From: Rickettsia conorii | Lineage (GTDB): Bacteria; Pseudomonadota; Alphaproteobacteria; Rickettsiales; Rickettsiaceae | Reading direction: 5' to 3' | Assembly: GCA_020726135.1 (NCBI GenBank) | Contig: DYTE01000003.1 | Location: 1 to 44,559 of the forward strand | DNA: 44,559 nucleotides | Shown: piece after piece, positions 27,426-37,272 of the stretch | Position numbering within the stretch: position 1 is the stretch's first letter | How the letters are laid out: each line of letters starts with the position of its first letter | Notes under the pieces: generated by a model | What the model was told of the DNA's origin: nothing | Databases searched by the model: none | The model's input: the letters and a program-made list of their open reading frames with translations, nothing else | Program-made: the position numbers and the translations under genes

Positions 27426-28346
27426 ATGAAAATAATATTCATGGGTACTCCTTCATTTGCATGTCCATCATTAGAATTATTAATTGCTGATTCTAATCAT
27501 GAAGTAGTTGCAATATTTACACAAAGGCCAAAACCTAAAAATAGGGGAATGAAATTACAATATTCTCCTGTTCATGAAATTGCTATCAAAAATAATATAA
27601 CAACATATACTCCATCATCAATTAAAACAGAAGAAGCTTTCAATTTGATTAATAATATAGAAGCTGATATTATAGTTGTTGTAGCTTATGGTTTTATAAT
27701 AACATCAAATATTTTAAATTCTAAAAAATATGGTTGTTTAAATGTTCATCCTTCAACACTACCAAGACATAGAGGAGCAGCTCCTTTACAGAGGACTATA
27801 ATAGAAGGTGATATTTCAACATCAGTAATTATAATGCAGATGGACGAAGGATGTGATACTGGTGATATTATTTTAGAAGAAAAATTTCTCTTAGAAAAAA
27901 ATATGAAATTACAAGAACTACATGATAAATGTGCTAATATTGGAGCAAACTTACTAATCAAAACTTTGAATAATATAGACACACTTCCTCGTACAGCACA
28001 AACTAATATAGGTGTTACTATTGCCAGTAAGTTAAAAAAACAAGATGGAAAAATTGATTGGACTCAAGATGCATATAAAATAGATTGTAAAATTAGAGGT
28101 ATGAATCCATGGCCTGGTACATATTTTGAGTATAATAATGTTAATATTAAAATTATTGAAGCTTATTATACTGAAATTGAGCATTATTTTCCGTATGGTT
28201 ATGTTATTTCAGCTAAAGATACTATAGAAATAGCATGTAAATCTGGAACTATAATTATAACAAAGCTACAACAAGCTGGAAAAAAAATACTGAATTCGCA
28301 TGATTTTTTGCGTGGTTTTAATATTAATGTTGGAACTATTGTATAA
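27426..28346 (+). CDS. fmt: Methionyl-tRNA formyltransferase
   Basis: It formylates initiator Met-tRNA using 10-formyl-tetrahydrofolate. Catalytic residues N106 and H108 (CLNVHPSTLPRHRGAAPLQ) and D144 (DEGCDTGDI) lie at the same positions as in E. coli. The C-terminal OB-like tRNA-binding domain starts near residue 205 (KIRGMNPWPGTYF). The 306-residue length is normal. It is tightly coupled to def upstream, and a lipoprotein gene follows after 18 bases. Confidence 0.97.
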   Translation: MKIIFMGTPSFACPSLELLIADSNHEVVAIFTQRPKPKNRGMKLQYSPVHEIAIKNNITTYTPSSIKTEEAFNLINNIEADIIVVVAYGFIITSNILNSKKYGCLNVHPSTLPRHRGAAPLQRTIIEGDISTSVIIMQMDEGCDTGDIILEEKFLLEKNMKLQELHDKCANIGANLLIKTLNNIDTLPRTAQTNIGVTIASKLKKQDGKIDWTQDAYKIDCKIRGMNPWPGTYFEYNNVNIKIIEAYYTEIEHYFPYGYVISAKDTIEIACKSGTIIITKLQQAGKKILNSHDFLRGFNINVGTIV

Positions 28347-28364
28347 ATATATTTGGAATAATTT

Positions 28365-29003
28365 ATGTTAATAAAAAAAATTTGTTTAATATCTTTATTA
28401 TTTATTATATCTTCATGTAATAATGGTCGTGATGATTTAAAAACTTCCTCTAATAATAAAATTTTTGATAATAAGAATTTTCAAAATTCTAAAAGACAGC
28501 CATTATATAATCAAAAATATATTACTATTGCAAAACAAAATATTAAAAATGATGATTTAGATGAAGATAGTGATGTTGATTTAGAAGAAGGACATATTAA
28601 TCCTGTTTTACGTAATAAACGAATTTATATTAAGATGTTAAATAAAGATGGAGAGACAACTCCATCTCAAACTAAAGATAAAAAAAAAATATCTGATGAA
28701 AATAAAAAAAATGAAGAAAAAATAGCAAAGTTAGAAAAAGAATTAGCAGAGACCAAATCATTAGTAAAAAAACAATCACTACAAGCGAATATTGTCAAAA
28801 AAGTTGCTATTAATAATAAACCTCAAAATAAACTAGAATCACCAGTTAAAAATGATAAGACACAAGTTAAAAAAGAAACAATATCTCTTAAAAAGAAATT
28901 TTTAACTTCAGATGAAGATGATGTGAAAATTGATTCAACTGTTCAAAATGATGAAATTAAAAAAATTGATCAATCAAACGAATCTTCTAGTTTAGAACTA
29001 TAA
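28365..29003 (+). CDS. Hypothetical lipoprotein with coiled coil
   Basis: I do not recognise the family. The N-terminus is a lipoprotein signal peptide: MLIKKICLISLLFIISSC with lipobox ISSC, so the lipidated residue would be C18. The mature part is hydrophilic. It has a Glu/Asp-rich patch near residues 60-80 and a Lys/Glu heptad segment (about 105-140) likely to form a coiled coil, then a Lys-rich tail. No enzymatic motif is visible. It follows fmt by 18 bases, and its stop abuts the convergent cysQ stop with no spacer. Confidence 0.72.
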   Translation: MLIKKICLISLLFIISSCNNGRDDLKTSSNNKIFDNKNFQNSKRQPLYNQKYITIAKQNIKNDDLDEDSDVDLEEGHINPVLRNKRIYIKMLNKDGETTPSQTKDKKKISDENKKNEEKIAKLEKELAETKSLVKKQSLQANIVKKVAINNKPQNKLESPVKNDKTQVKKETISLKKKFLTSDEDDVKIDSTVQNDEIKKIDQSNESSSLEL

Positions 29004-29768
29004 TCAACCATTAATTATTGAAATTACATTCTTACCATATGCTATAAAATGTGGATTTAAAAACTGATCATTTGAACAATAAGTTAATTCTATTCCGTGA
29101 ATATTTTTTATAAAACCTCCAGCTGCTTTTACAATAGCGTGACCTGCTGCTACATCCCATTCCATTGTGTCTCCAAATTTAGGATATAAATCGGCCTTTC
29201 CTTCAGCGATTAAACAAAATTTAATAGAGCTAGCTATTGGCAAAATATCTGATACATTATGTGTTTTAAGAAAGTCATTTGTTTGACTATTTGAATTATT
29301 TGAACTAATTACTGCTTTATAAGATTGAGGATTTGTAAAAATAGTTGGTTCTATAGCAATAGCATCTTGCTCTATATGTAATTTTCCATTTTTATCAGAA
29401 TAATAAAGTTTTTTGGAAGATGGTTGATATATAAACCCTAAAATAGGTATATGGTTTTCTATTAAGGCAATATTTACTGTATATGTATCTTCACCCTTAA
29501 TATAACTTTTTGTACCATCAATCGGATCAATTAGCCATATTTTATCAGTTGTAATGGAGCGATAATCTCTCTCTTCGCATATTATCGGGATATTATTATC
29601 AAGTAATGTTAGGTTTGAATAAATAAATTCACTGATAGCTTTATCTGCATTCGTAACTGGAGATTTATCAGACTTATAATCTATTTGTAAATCATTTTTA
29701 CGTATTTCTAATGCTATAAGACCGGATGCAATTATTAAATCTTTTATAGCTAAAATAAATTTATTCAT
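29004..29768 (-). CDS. cysQ: 3'(2'),5'-bisphosphate nucleotidase (CysQ-like)
   Basis: An inositol-monophosphatase superfamily phosphatase that hydrolyses adenosine 3',5'-bisphosphate to AMP. The metal-site motifs are DKSPVTNADKAIS, CEERD, WLIDPIDGTKSYIKG and EWDVAAGHAIVKAAGG. I chose the ATG at 29768, directly after the stop of the upstream DUF2608 gene. ATGs at 29783 and 29789 would add 5 or 7 residues. Length about 254. No sulfate assimilation genes are nearby, so the 3',5'-bisphosphate may come from ACP phosphopantetheinylation. Confidence 0.9.
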   Translation of the reverse strand: MNKFILAIKDLIIASGLIALEIRKNDLQIDYKSDKSPVTNADKAISEFIYSNLTLLDNNIPIICEERDYRSITTDKIWLIDPIDGTKSYIKGEDTYTVNIALIENHIPILGFIYQPSSKKLYYSDKNGKLHIEQDAIAIEPTIFTNPQSYKAVISSNNSNSQTNDFLKTHNVSDILPIASSIKFCLIAEGKADLYPKFGDTMEWDVAAGHAIVKAAGGFIKNIHGIELTYCSNDQFLNPHFIAYGKNVISIING

Positions 29769-29769
29769 A

Positions 29770-30591
29770 TTATTTGTAATCATTATCATTATTAATCATT
29801 TTTTCAATCTCTTCATCTTCAATCCATCTATTATTTTCTTGTAACTCATTTTTTTGAATTGTAGTAATTTTTCTGTTTGGATTAGATTCTATATTCCATA
29901 TTCCTCTGTAATAAATACCATAATAATTAACATCTAAAATATTCAATGATCTTTCAATATTTATCAGCTCATTTTTATTATTAGAAAATACAAAAATATT
30001 TTCAGGTACTATATTTGTGAATTTCATAAATTTAATTAAAGTTTGTCCTATATTATATTTTGTAAATATTATACCTAAATAAAATATTGGTGAAATAGTG
30101 TCATTATTATCCAGTAAAAATGATTGATTATTTTTAAAATTGTCAGAAAAATTTATATTTAATTTTTTTAAATTTATATATGTAAATATCTCAAAATCAT
30201 GAATTAAATCAGTAGCTGAATTTTTATTACTTATTCCAAAAACTAAAGCTCCATTATTTTCCATATTTTGTATAAATTTTGGCCAATCCTTTTCTACTAA
30301 CATAATCTCTCTATTTGCAAGTAATGTTGCTATATTATTATTCATACTATGTTTTTGAGCTGCAACTCCGTATAATTCACTTAAAAACTCAGAATCTGGA
30401 TTATTATTTTTTCTAAATAATTGTGATCTTGGTGTAATTATAACATTATCAAAATCAATGAACACAAAACTATTATTATTAATTTTCTTATATATTTCCT
30501 CATCATATGATATAGAAGAAGTAGTAATAATTTCAGCATAGATATTCGATGTACATATTATTACTAATATTACTATTATTTTATGTAACAT
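29770..30591 (-). CDS. DUF2608 family protein, exported HAD-like
   Basis: DUF2608 proteins are HAD-superfamily-like proteins found mainly in intracellular bacteria. From the chosen ATG at 30591 the protein begins MLHKIIVILVIICTSNIYAE, a plausible signal peptide, followed by VFIDFDNVIITP, the HAD motif I with D46 and D48. Further conserved segments include GALVFGISN and a late YYGIYYRGIWN. An earlier ATG at 30654 exists but would overlap the YihY gene by 74 bases; the chosen start overlaps it by 11. The substrate is unknown. Confidence 0.75.
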   Translation of the reverse strand: MLHKIIVILVIICTSNIYAEIITTSSISYDEEIYKKINNNSFVFIDFDNVIITPRSQLFRKNNNPDSEFLSELYGVAAQKHSMNNNIATLLANREIMLVEKDWPKFIQNMENNGALVFGISNKNSATDLIHDFEIFTYINLKKLNINFSDNFKNNQSFLLDNNDTISPIFYLGIIFTKYNIGQTLIKFMKFTNIVPENIFVFSNNKNELINIERSLNILDVNYYGIYYRGIWNIESNPNRKITTIQKNELQENNRWIEDEEIEKMINNDNDYK

Positions 30592-31432
30592 CTCTAATTT
30601 GATTCTCATTTTCTGAACTATATAATTTATATAAATAATTAAATTCTGCTCCATATATGAATAACATATTGATAATATAAAAAAATATCAATGTAACAAT
30701 AATACCTCCAAGTGAACCATATACTATATCAAGTTGATTATAATATTTGATATATTTGGATAATAAATAACCACTTAACATCCAAGAAATTGCAGTTAAA
30801 CAAGAGCCAGGAACTATATTTTTAAAATTTAATCTCATATTTGGTATCATATAATATAAAAATGATGATACAAAGAATAAAGATGCAAAAATTAAAAAAT
30901 ACCGTATTTGATCAAAAATATTTTTATAGTTTTCAACTATAGTTAATAAATTAGGAATTTTTAAGAAAATAATTGGTATAAAGACCAATATAAACATAGC
31001 AACAATAATAAATATTGAAATTAATAAAAATTGAAAAATACTTAATAATCTACGTATTATATAATTAGGAGGAGATGTAATTTGATATATTTTATTTAGA
31101 ATAGTTCTTACGCATTCAACAAAAGATGACGCCGTCCAAATACTTCCAAAAATAGCTAATGTCATGAGTCTCTGAGGAGGAGTTTTTAATAATTCATCTA
31201 TTCTAGCTTTAATTGATATTGTTGTATCATATGGCATATTTTCAAAAAAAATAATAATAAAACGTCCGCCGAGTTCCGATGCACCTATGAAACTAGTTAA
31301 TGCAAGAAAAAATATTATAAATGGAAATAATGAAAATAAAATCATGAATGACATATAACCAGCATGCTCAATACCATCCTGTTCTATAGTTCGGAATATA
31401 GCTTCGTATAAAGCTTTTATTATGTTGCTCAT
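30581..31432 (-). CDS. YihY/BrkB family inner-membrane protein
   Basis: 283 residues with about six transmembrane helices. The opening AGYMSFMILFSLFPFIIFFL, the IFGSIWTASSFVECVRTILN segment and the late YGSLGGIIVTLIFFYIINML are the conserved blocks of the YihY/BrkB (formerly RNase BN) family. The function is not firmly known and the RNase BN label is historical and wrong. It heads a minus-strand unit with DUF2608 and cysQ, with overlapping or abutting ends. Confidence 0.87.
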   Translation of the reverse strand: MSNIIKALYEAIFRTIEQDGIEHAGYMSFMILFSLFPFIIFFLALTSFIGASELGGRFIIIFFENMPYDTTISIKARIDELLKTPPQRLMTLAIFGSIWTASSFVECVRTILNKIYQITSPPNYIIRRLLSIFQFLLISIFIIVAMFILVFIPIIFLKIPNLLTIVENYKNIFDQIRYFLIFASLFFVSSFLYYMIPNMRLNFKNIVPGSCLTAISWMLSGYLLSKYIKYYNQLDIVYGSLGGIIVTLIFFYIINMLFIYGAEFNYLYKLYSSENENQIRDVT

Positions 31433-31545
31433 GATATTTAATAATAATATAAATCATTTAATTATTATTAATAATAACTTGTTTTAAATCAATGATATAT
31501 AAAAAAATTATAATTTTATAAAAAATATGATATATTATGATATTT

Positions 31546-31622
<77 letters not shown>

Positions 31623-31661
31623 ACAAGATCTAATATAGATCTAATTAGAATAATATCAAAA

Positions 31662-32129
31662 TTAACGTTTAGAAAATTGAGTGCTTTTTCTAGCTTTATG
31701 TCTACCATATTTTTTACGCTCTACAACTCTTGAATCTCTTGTAAGCAAGCCAGCTTCACGCAATTTTTTATGTAATTCTGGTGTAAATTGATTTAATGCT
31801 TTAGCTATACCATGTAATAGAGCTCCAACTTGACCAGAAAAGCCACCACCTTTTACAGTAGATACTACATCATATCTTCCCTGACTTTCAATGATATTAA
31901 ATATATGCATCACTGAATTTACAGATGATTCAGATTTAAAATAATTGAAAATATCCATTTGGTTTACAATCATTCTTCCAGTACCAGCATTAATCCATAC
32001 TCTAGCTATAGAAGTTTTTCTTTTACCAGTAGCATATTTTTTATGCTTAGGATCCATACGAAAATCGCTTTTCTTTTTTAGATTAGAATCTAAATCTATA
32101 GAATTTGTATCTATTTTTAATTTTGTCAT
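31662..32129 (-). CDS. rpsI: 30S ribosomal protein S9
   Basis: 155 residues. ATGKRKTSIARVWINAGTG opens the conserved core near residue 32, and the C-terminal KKYGRHKARKSTQFSKR is the invariant S9 tail that reaches the P-site tRNA. An N-terminal extension of about 30 residues before the core is usual in alphaproteobacteria. It follows rplM by 8 bases, the universal L13-S9 pairing, and is followed by tRNA-Met. Confidence 0.98.
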   Translation of the reverse strand: MTKLKIDTNSIDLDSNLKKKSDFRMDPKHKKYATGKRKTSIARVWINAGTGRMIVNQMDIFNYFKSESSVNSVMHIFNIIESQGRYDVVSTVKGGGFSGQVGALLHGIAKALNQFTPELHKKLREAGLLTRDSRVVERKKYGRHKARKSTQFSKR

Positions 32130-32137
32130 GACAATTA

Positions 32138-32605
32138 TTATTTTTTATTCTTAATATTCTTGCTTCCAAAGTCATAAATTTCAGGCATTTGCCCTTGATG
32201 AGGGTGATGTTCATCTGAATATATATATAAATTTGACATTTGTTTTCTACCAAGCGTATTACGTGTGATCATACGTTTTACAGCAAATTCTACGACACGT
32301 TCAGGAAAACGACCAGCTAATATTTTACCAGCTGTTGTATCCTTAATTCCACCAGGAAAACCTGTGTGTCTATAATAGATTTTACCATCCTTCCTATCCA
32401 TTTTATTACCTGTCAGCCTAATTTGCGCTGCATTTATAACAATAATATTATCACCACAATCCATATGAGGTGTGAATGTAGGTTTATGCTTCCCTCTAAG
32501 GATTAGCGCTATTCCGCTTGCAAGTCTACCAAGGACAATTCCCTTAGCATCAATCACAAGCCATTTTTTTTTTATTTCAGATTGTTTTGCTGAATAAGTC
32601 TTCAC
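32138..32605 (-). CDS. rplM: 50S ribosomal protein L13
   Basis: 155 residues. [18 protein letters not shown], the central [20 protein letters not shown] and the [10 protein letters not shown] block are the L13 signature segments. It is the first gene of the rplM-rpsI operon. In E. coli L13 represses this operon through the mRNA leader. The 306-base region upstream here is long enough for such control, but no specific structure was recognised. Confidence 0.98.
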   Translation of the reverse strand: MKTYSAKQSEIKKKWLVIDAKGIVLGRLASGIALILRGKHKPTFTPHMDCGDNIIVINAAQIRLTGNKMDRKDGKIYYRHTGFPGGIKDTTAGKILAGRFPERVVEFAVKRMITRNTLGRKQMSNLYIYSDEHHPHQGQMPEIYDFGSKNIKNKK

Positions 32606-32911
32606 TTTTTTGTACCAAAAACTATTTAAATTTAAAAATTATATAATTGCAGTCACTCAAGGCTCTGCATTAAACTTTAAGAACAAGTTAAAATATAGAT
32701 ATCTATACGCACTTTAAAATTTTTACATTCAAATTACTATTGAACTGATAAAAAGTCTTAAGTGATGTTTGCAAAAAAATATCATAAAAACACCTATTTT
32801 GTCAAGATATTTAGTATATTCATAATAATAGATGAATAAATCTATTTGTAAATTGTTTATTATTGTATTAAGATACTATTACTTTCTTAGAAAATAATAA
32901 ATCTAAAATGA
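32606..32911. promoter_or_regulatory. Divergent promoter region of rplM-rpsI and the 32.9-36.1 kb cluster
   Basis: 306 bases without a gene. On the minus strand a perfect TTGACA (32805-32800) with TATTTT 18 bases on (32781-32776) could drive rplM with a leader of about 165 bases. On the plus strand TTGTAA (32846-32851) and TAAGAT (32869-32874), 17 bases apart, could drive the 32912 gene. Both are tentative in DNA of this composition. Confidence 0.42.
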
Positions 32912-34471
32912 ATGATATTAAACATAATTAATAAAATTAAATATTATGTTACAAGGCAGATAAGTTTTTTTTATAAAAAAAAAATAATAGTATTTGCTGG
33001 GTATAATTCCATATTGCTATGTGCTTATATTGGTAGTGAAATAATAGAATATTTGATTCTAGAAAAAGATAGTAATTCATCTATAAATTATCAAAAATTT
33101 TTTAGTAAATTTCAAAATTTTAATATATATTTTTTGCTTGATACAAGTAATTCTAGTATACGTGAAGAGTTAATACCATTTTTACAGTCAATTATAAAAA
33201 ATAATCCTATAGAAGAATTTATCGCTAGTTATTTCACATCTAATGAAATTGTTGCTTATGATATATTCGCTGTAACAAAAGATGATAATATAGCCCATTC
33301 TATAATTGTTTCAACAAGTTATGATGGTGCTTTTATTGAAATCTTAGAATATTCTCAAGAACATTTGAATTTTTCAGGTATTTACTTTTTAGTATTAGAA
33401 TTACGTACTACAATTGATAAATTAATTGATGAACCATTTGACTCAAAAAATCTACAAATTTTTGTTACTAATTTAAAAATATCCGGTTTAAAAATATTAT
33501 GTAAACATAATGATCATCTGTTAACATTTGATAATTTTGAATATCCTTATGATAAATCTGAAAATTATATCGCTGGTTTTATTCACCAACAGGTTAAAAA
33601 TAAATTAGAACAATTAAACAATTATATTATCAATCATAATTTAAAAATTATTATATTTTTTATAGTAGATAATAACATAGAACCAATTTTACAAATTATG
33701 GATTTTAATGGTCATAAATTAAAATTTACCCATCAAGTTAATTCATCTTTATCTAAAGATTCTTCAGAAATATTAGACATAAAAATATTAAAATTATTAA
33801 ATCAAAAATGGGAATTTCTTGCATTTAATCAACATCTTTTACAATTAAATAGATTAAACATACTAAATTTTCTTTTAACTAAACCATTAATTATTGCTAT
33901 ATTAATGTTATGTGTTTCAGTAATATTTAATAGAATTGAATCGCTTCAAACATATAAAAAACTTAACGAAATTCATAGAAAAAAATATGATTTATTACAA
34001 GAATATAATAATTTAAAATCTAAGAATTTATCAATAAATTATATACCTAATTTAGCTAATTTACATGTTATGGAAGAAATGTTAACAATGACAATGTCTA
34101 CACCTTTTACATTATTAGATAAAGTTTTATTGAATTTAGATAATAATTTTATTATACGTGAAATAAATTGGTCTAGAGCAAATATTGATAATATTTTACT
34201 TGTTTCTAATCAATATATAACAATTAAAATTACCTTAAATTTTATAACAAATAATCTATCGACAGACGAATCTATCAAATTACTTAAAGATTTTGACTTT
34301 AAATTAGAACATCTTTTTCCTGAAAAAAATATTCAAATTCTTGTTTTTTCAGAACATATAATTGAACTACCTAATAAATTAATTATACCTATTGATATAG
34401 TGCTTAAGGACTTTAGCCCGTTAAATCCAAATTATCATCCTTTATCAACATTAGATGATTATATGAATTAA
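32912..34471 (+). CDS. Unknown bitopic inner-membrane protein, GspL/PilM-PilN-like architecture
   Basis: I do not recognise a named family. The 519 residues divide into a cytoplasmic-like N-terminal part of about 320 residues with alternating strands and helices, one transmembrane helix (about 324-341, LTKPLIIAILMLCVSVIF), a coiled coil (about 342-372) and a C-terminal periplasmic-like part of about 145 residues. That order is that of GspL, or of PilM fused to PilN, in type II secretion and type IV pilus platforms. The resemblance is architectural only. The next gene starts 2 bases later and has the GspM/PilO layout. Confidence 0.7.
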   Translation: MILNIINKIKYYVTRQISFFYKKKIIVFAGYNSILLCAYIGSEIIEYLILEKDSNSSINYQKFFSKFQNFNIYFLLDTSNSSIREELIPFLQSIIKNNPIEEFIASYFTSNEIVAYDIFAVTKDDNIAHSIIVSTSYDGAFIEILEYSQEHLNFSGIYFLVLELRTTIDKLIDEPFDSKNLQIFVTNLKISGLKILCKHNDHLLTFDNFEYPYDKSENYIAGFIHQQVKNKLEQLNNYIINHNLKIIIFFIVDNNIEPILQIMDFNGHKLKFTHQVNSSLSKDSSEILDIKILKLLNQKWEFLAFNQHLLQLNRLNILNFLLTKPLIIAILMLCVSVIFNRIESLQTYKKLNEIHRKKYDLLQEYNNLKSKNLSINYIPNLANLHVMEEMLTMTMSTPFTLLDKVLLNLDNNFIIREINWSRANIDNILLVSNQYITIKITLNFITNNLSTDESIKLLKDFDFKLEHLFPEKNIQILVFSEHIIELPNKLIIPIDIVLKDFSPLNPNYHPLSTLDDYMN

Positions 34472-34473
34472 TT

Positions 34474-35112
34474 ATGTTTACAAAAATTATTATTCATAAA
34501 AAAAATTTAATATTATTAAAATTTTTAATAAGTTTATTGTTAATTATATTATTGTCTGTAATTAATAATTATATAAATAAGGAAAAATCTGAATATATCA
34601 AAATATTACATAATTCCCAGGAGGAATTAACAAAATCTGCTCTTGCATTTTATTCAATAGCAAGTTCTAAAGAAAAAATGTTATCTACATATAATAAATA
34701 TATCGAATTATTAAATCAATCTGATATATTAATGTGCTCCCAACATGAATTATTGGCTAATAATATAATTTCTTTAGGTAATCAATATAATTTATTAGAA
34801 CCTATTACAGTTCAATTTGAGCAAATATTTTTTAATAATATTATTGATAATATTATTAATAAAAATGATGTTATTATCAAAAGCTTTAATGTCACTGTAA
34901 AATTTTCAACAACAGATTTTATAAATTTTTTATCTTTAGTTAAAGCAATATATGCTATTATGCCATCTAATACTATTTTAATATCGTTAAAAACTAACAA
35001 ACAAGATACTATAGAACCAAAAATGGTTTATAAACTTAATACTCATGTTACACCAAATTTAATTTTTACAAAATTAGTAATGCGCATTAGAATTATAACA
35101 ATAAATAGATGA
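34474..35112 (+). CDS. Unknown membrane protein, GspM/PilO-like architecture
   Basis: 212 residues: a short basic N-terminus (FTKIIIHKKN), one transmembrane helix (about 11-31), then a coiled-coil stretch (about 32-70) and a C-terminal domain of about 110 residues with alternating strands and helices. This fits GspM or PilO, the partners of GspL or PilN, which have the same cytoplasmic stub, helix, coiled coil and ferredoxin-like domain. No sequence motif proves it. It starts 2 bases after the 519-aa gene and overlaps the next gene by 4 bases, so the three must be one operon. Confidence 0.68.
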   Translation: MFTKIIIHKKNLILLKFLISLLLIILLSVINNYINKEKSEYIKILHNSQEELTKSALAFYSIASSKEKMLSTYNKYIELLNQSDILMCSQHELLANNIISLGNQYNLLEPITVQFEQIFFNNIIDNIINKNDVIIKSFNVTVKFSTTDFINFLSLVKAIYAIMPSNTILISLKTNKQDTIEPKMVYKLNTHVTPNLIFTKLVMRIRIITINR

Positions 35113-36086
35113 TGAATATATTAAATAATCCAAATATAGAATTTTTTAGATATAAAATATTAGAACATCTAAATTATCATTTAAGTGAAAAAAATTGTTC
35201 AACTTTAGCAAATATATTGGCTATAGATTATATTACAAGGCTAAATTCAATTCCAGATGTCATAGTCTACATAGATAATGCTATAGATAAAATTAAAAAA
35301 TATTTAGGTAAAAAGACTATTACAACAGAAGATTTTGGAATAATTTTAGAATTATTTGCTGTCGCAATATCTAATGATAATAATTCAGATGATGATGTCA
35401 TAGTTATGAGTAAAGAACAATCACAAGAAATTATATCAAATCTAATTATTGAGGTTTACTTTAAAGATTTGTCAAAAGATGAAAAAAAATCTATTAAAAT
35501 AATTTTAAAAAATTTAACATTAACTGATGATATATTTTCTTATATAGAATCAAATTCTGATTTATTTAAAAAAACAATATTATCTCAAGCTAACAATTAT
35601 AAAGTTACTGGTAAAATCAATGAAAATGTTAATTTAATAACAGAAATTATAAATAACCAGAAAAAACTAAATGTAGGATTAAATTCTATAAAACAACTAG
35701 CTAGTAAAGCAATAACCAGCCTTTTTGCCATCTCTCTTGGAGCTTTTGCTTTTGCTACAGCTGGTCTTGCTTTTTCCGCATTATTAGTACCATCAGCTGT
35801 GATCACATTAAGATATGCACCAATTATAGGAGAAAAATTGGGAAAAGTCTTAAGTAAATTTGATTTTAAAAATATAACTACAAAAAAAGAAATAAGTTAT
35901 TTAAATAAAATACTTGAAGAAAAAAATTATTTATTAGAAAAAAATTTAGAAATAAACTCATCTAAGATAAATTTAAATTTTACTACTGATATTAATTTGA
36001 CAAAACATATTAATAATAGCAAAGATATATTGTTGCAAAAACAAGTAGTTCAAAAAAATACCAAATCATCAAGAGAAATTCTTTAA
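35109..36086 (+). CDS. Unknown protein with Gly/Ala-rich hydrophobic segment
   Basis: I do not recognise this 325-residue protein. The first 195 residues are mixed and mainly helical, without a signal peptide. Residues about 200-235 form a long Gly/Ala/Ser-rich hydrophobic stretch ([20 protein letters not shown]), long enough for a tight membrane hairpin or a membrane-inserting segment. A coiled coil follows (about 255-290), with a polar tail. Its ATG overlaps the previous stop by 4 bases, and its own stop interlocks by 4 bases with the convergent rlmE stop. It may be the third member of the platform or an unrelated passenger. Confidence 0.66.
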   Translation: MMNILNNPNIEFFRYKILEHLNYHLSEKNCSTLANILAIDYITRLNSIPDVIVYIDNAIDKIKKYLGKKTITTEDFGIILELFAVAISNDNNSDDDVIVMSKEQSQEIISNLIIEVYFKDLSKDEKKSIKIILKNLTLTDDIFSYIESNSDLFKKTILSQANNYKVTGKINENVNLITEIINNQKKLNVGLNSIKQLASKAITSLFAISLGAFAFATAGLAFSALLVPSAVITLRYAPIIGEKLGKVLSKFDFKNITTKKEISYLNKILEEKNYLLEKNLEINSSKINLNFTTDINLTKHINNSKDILLQKQVVQKNTKSSREIL

Positions 36087-36763
36087 TTATCCTTGCGATT
36101 TAATGCTATTAAATAAAATTCTGTAGATTCTTTTCTACTAGAATTTGGTTTAAAATGCTTAACTATAGAAAAATGAGATTTTACTCTTTGTAACAAGTTA
36201 CCCTCCAAACCACCTTTAAAAATTTTAGCTATAAAATGGCCCCCTGGTTTTAATATTTGAATAGCAAATTCCGTTGCAACTTCACATAGTTCAAGAGTTC
36301 TAATGTGATCAGTAGCTTTATGACCAATAGTGTTAGCTGCCATATCACTCATAACAATATCAACTTGTCCACCTGATTTTTCTATTATAATATTCTTTGT
36401 TTCATCATTATAAAAATCTTCTGTAATAAATGTTACGCCATCAATAGGTTCGATTTCAAGTAAATCAACTCCTATTAACAGTCCTTTATTAGATTTAGTA
36501 AATATTAAAGATGATGCAACTTGACTCCAGCCGCCAGGTGCAGCACCCAAATCCACGACTTTTATACCTGGTTTAAATAATTTAAATTTCTCATCAATTT
36601 CAATTAATTTATAAGCTGATCTTGATCTATAATTATCTAATTTTGCCTTTGCAACAAAAGGATCATTCAATTGTCTTCTAAGCCATGTACTAGAAGAAGT
36701 TGTACGATTTTTAGCTGTTTTTAATTTTACAAATTTATTTCTATATCCTGTATTAGTTTTCAT
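36083..36763 (-). CDS. rlmE: 23S rRNA (uridine-2552-2'-O)-methyltransferase RlmE
   Basis: An FtsJ-family SAM-dependent methyltransferase acting on U2552 of the ribosomal A-loop. With the ATG at 36763 (226 residues), the catalytic tetrad K52 ([10 protein letters not shown]), D140 (MSDMAANT), K180 (FIAKIF) and E215 (TEFYLIA) has the same spacing as in E. coli. The SAM loop is DLGAAPGGW at 71-79. An ATG at 36796 would add 11 residues and increase the overlap with the upstream DUF2335 gene to 44 bases. With the chosen start the overlap is 11. Confidence 0.95.
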   Translation of the reverse strand: MKTNTGYRNKFVKLKTAKNRTTSSSTWLRRQLNDPFVAKAKLDNYRSRSAYKLIEIDEKFKLFKPGIKVVDLGAAPGGWSQVASSLIFTKSNKGLLIGVDLLEIEPIDGVTFITEDFYNDETKNIIIEKSGGQVDIVMSDMAANTIGHKATDHIRTLELCEVATEFAIQILKPGGHFIAKIFKGGLEGNLLQRVKSHFSIVKHFKPNSSRKESTEFYLIALNRKDN

Positions 36764-37202
36764 AAATTTTTCTATTATTATTTGAAATATTTTCATAAAA
36801 AAATATTTTTATAAAAATTAAAAATCCTAAAATAGCAAAAATAGTTGCTGATATAAAATTGCCAAGTAACGTTAAAACTAGGCTAGTTATTGCAACAATA
36901 CTCAAAGTTGCAATAAAGATATTATATATTTTTGTTGTAGTTTCAGATTGTAACTGTACTGAATCTATTTTTTTGCTAGTTTTAAAATTAATTTTTTGAT
37001 TATTTTCATGCAATTTTATTAATCTATTTAAAGAACCAGGACAAATATTTTCATATTCTGCAATCACATCAATTGGTGGCAAAATATCAGTAAATTTTTT
37101 CATATAAAATGTCATATCATCAACTTCTACACCATAATCTTCTTTATATCCTTTATTTAAGCGATTAAAAGTTGTAAAGAATTTTTTTACTTCTACTGTC
37201 AT
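36753..37202 (-). CDS. DUF2335 family membrane protein
   Basis: 149 residues. The central [20 protein letters not shown] matches the DUF2335 signature (P-P-x-x-x-L-x-x-Y-E-x-I-x-P-G), followed by a helix and a C-terminal pair of transmembrane segments (about 92-112 and 114-134). The family is widespread but uncharacterised. The gene lies between phaC (70-base gap) and rlmE (overlapping), suggesting co-transcription with both. Confidence 0.72.
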   Translation of the reverse strand: MTVEVKKFFTTFNRLNKGYKEDYGVEVDDMTFYMKKFTDILPPIDVIAEYENICPGSLNRLIKLHENNQKINFKTSKKIDSVQLQSETTTKIYNIFIATLSIVAITSLVLTLLGNFISATIFAILGFLIFIKIFFYENISNNNRKIYEN

Positions 37203-37272
37203 ATTCTATATTTATATTTATAACTCACCTCATTATTTTAAATCATATATTATTTTTATAATATTCATAATA

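Noticed and set aside
30581-31432. RNase BN annotation for the YihY protein
   Set aside because: The RNase BN name was wrongly attached to this membrane family; the sequence has no nuclease motif.
32606-32911. Riboswitch or defined L13 autoregulatory leader before rplM
   Set aside because: The leader is long enough, but no recognisable riboswitch core or L13-binding mimic could be identified by eye.
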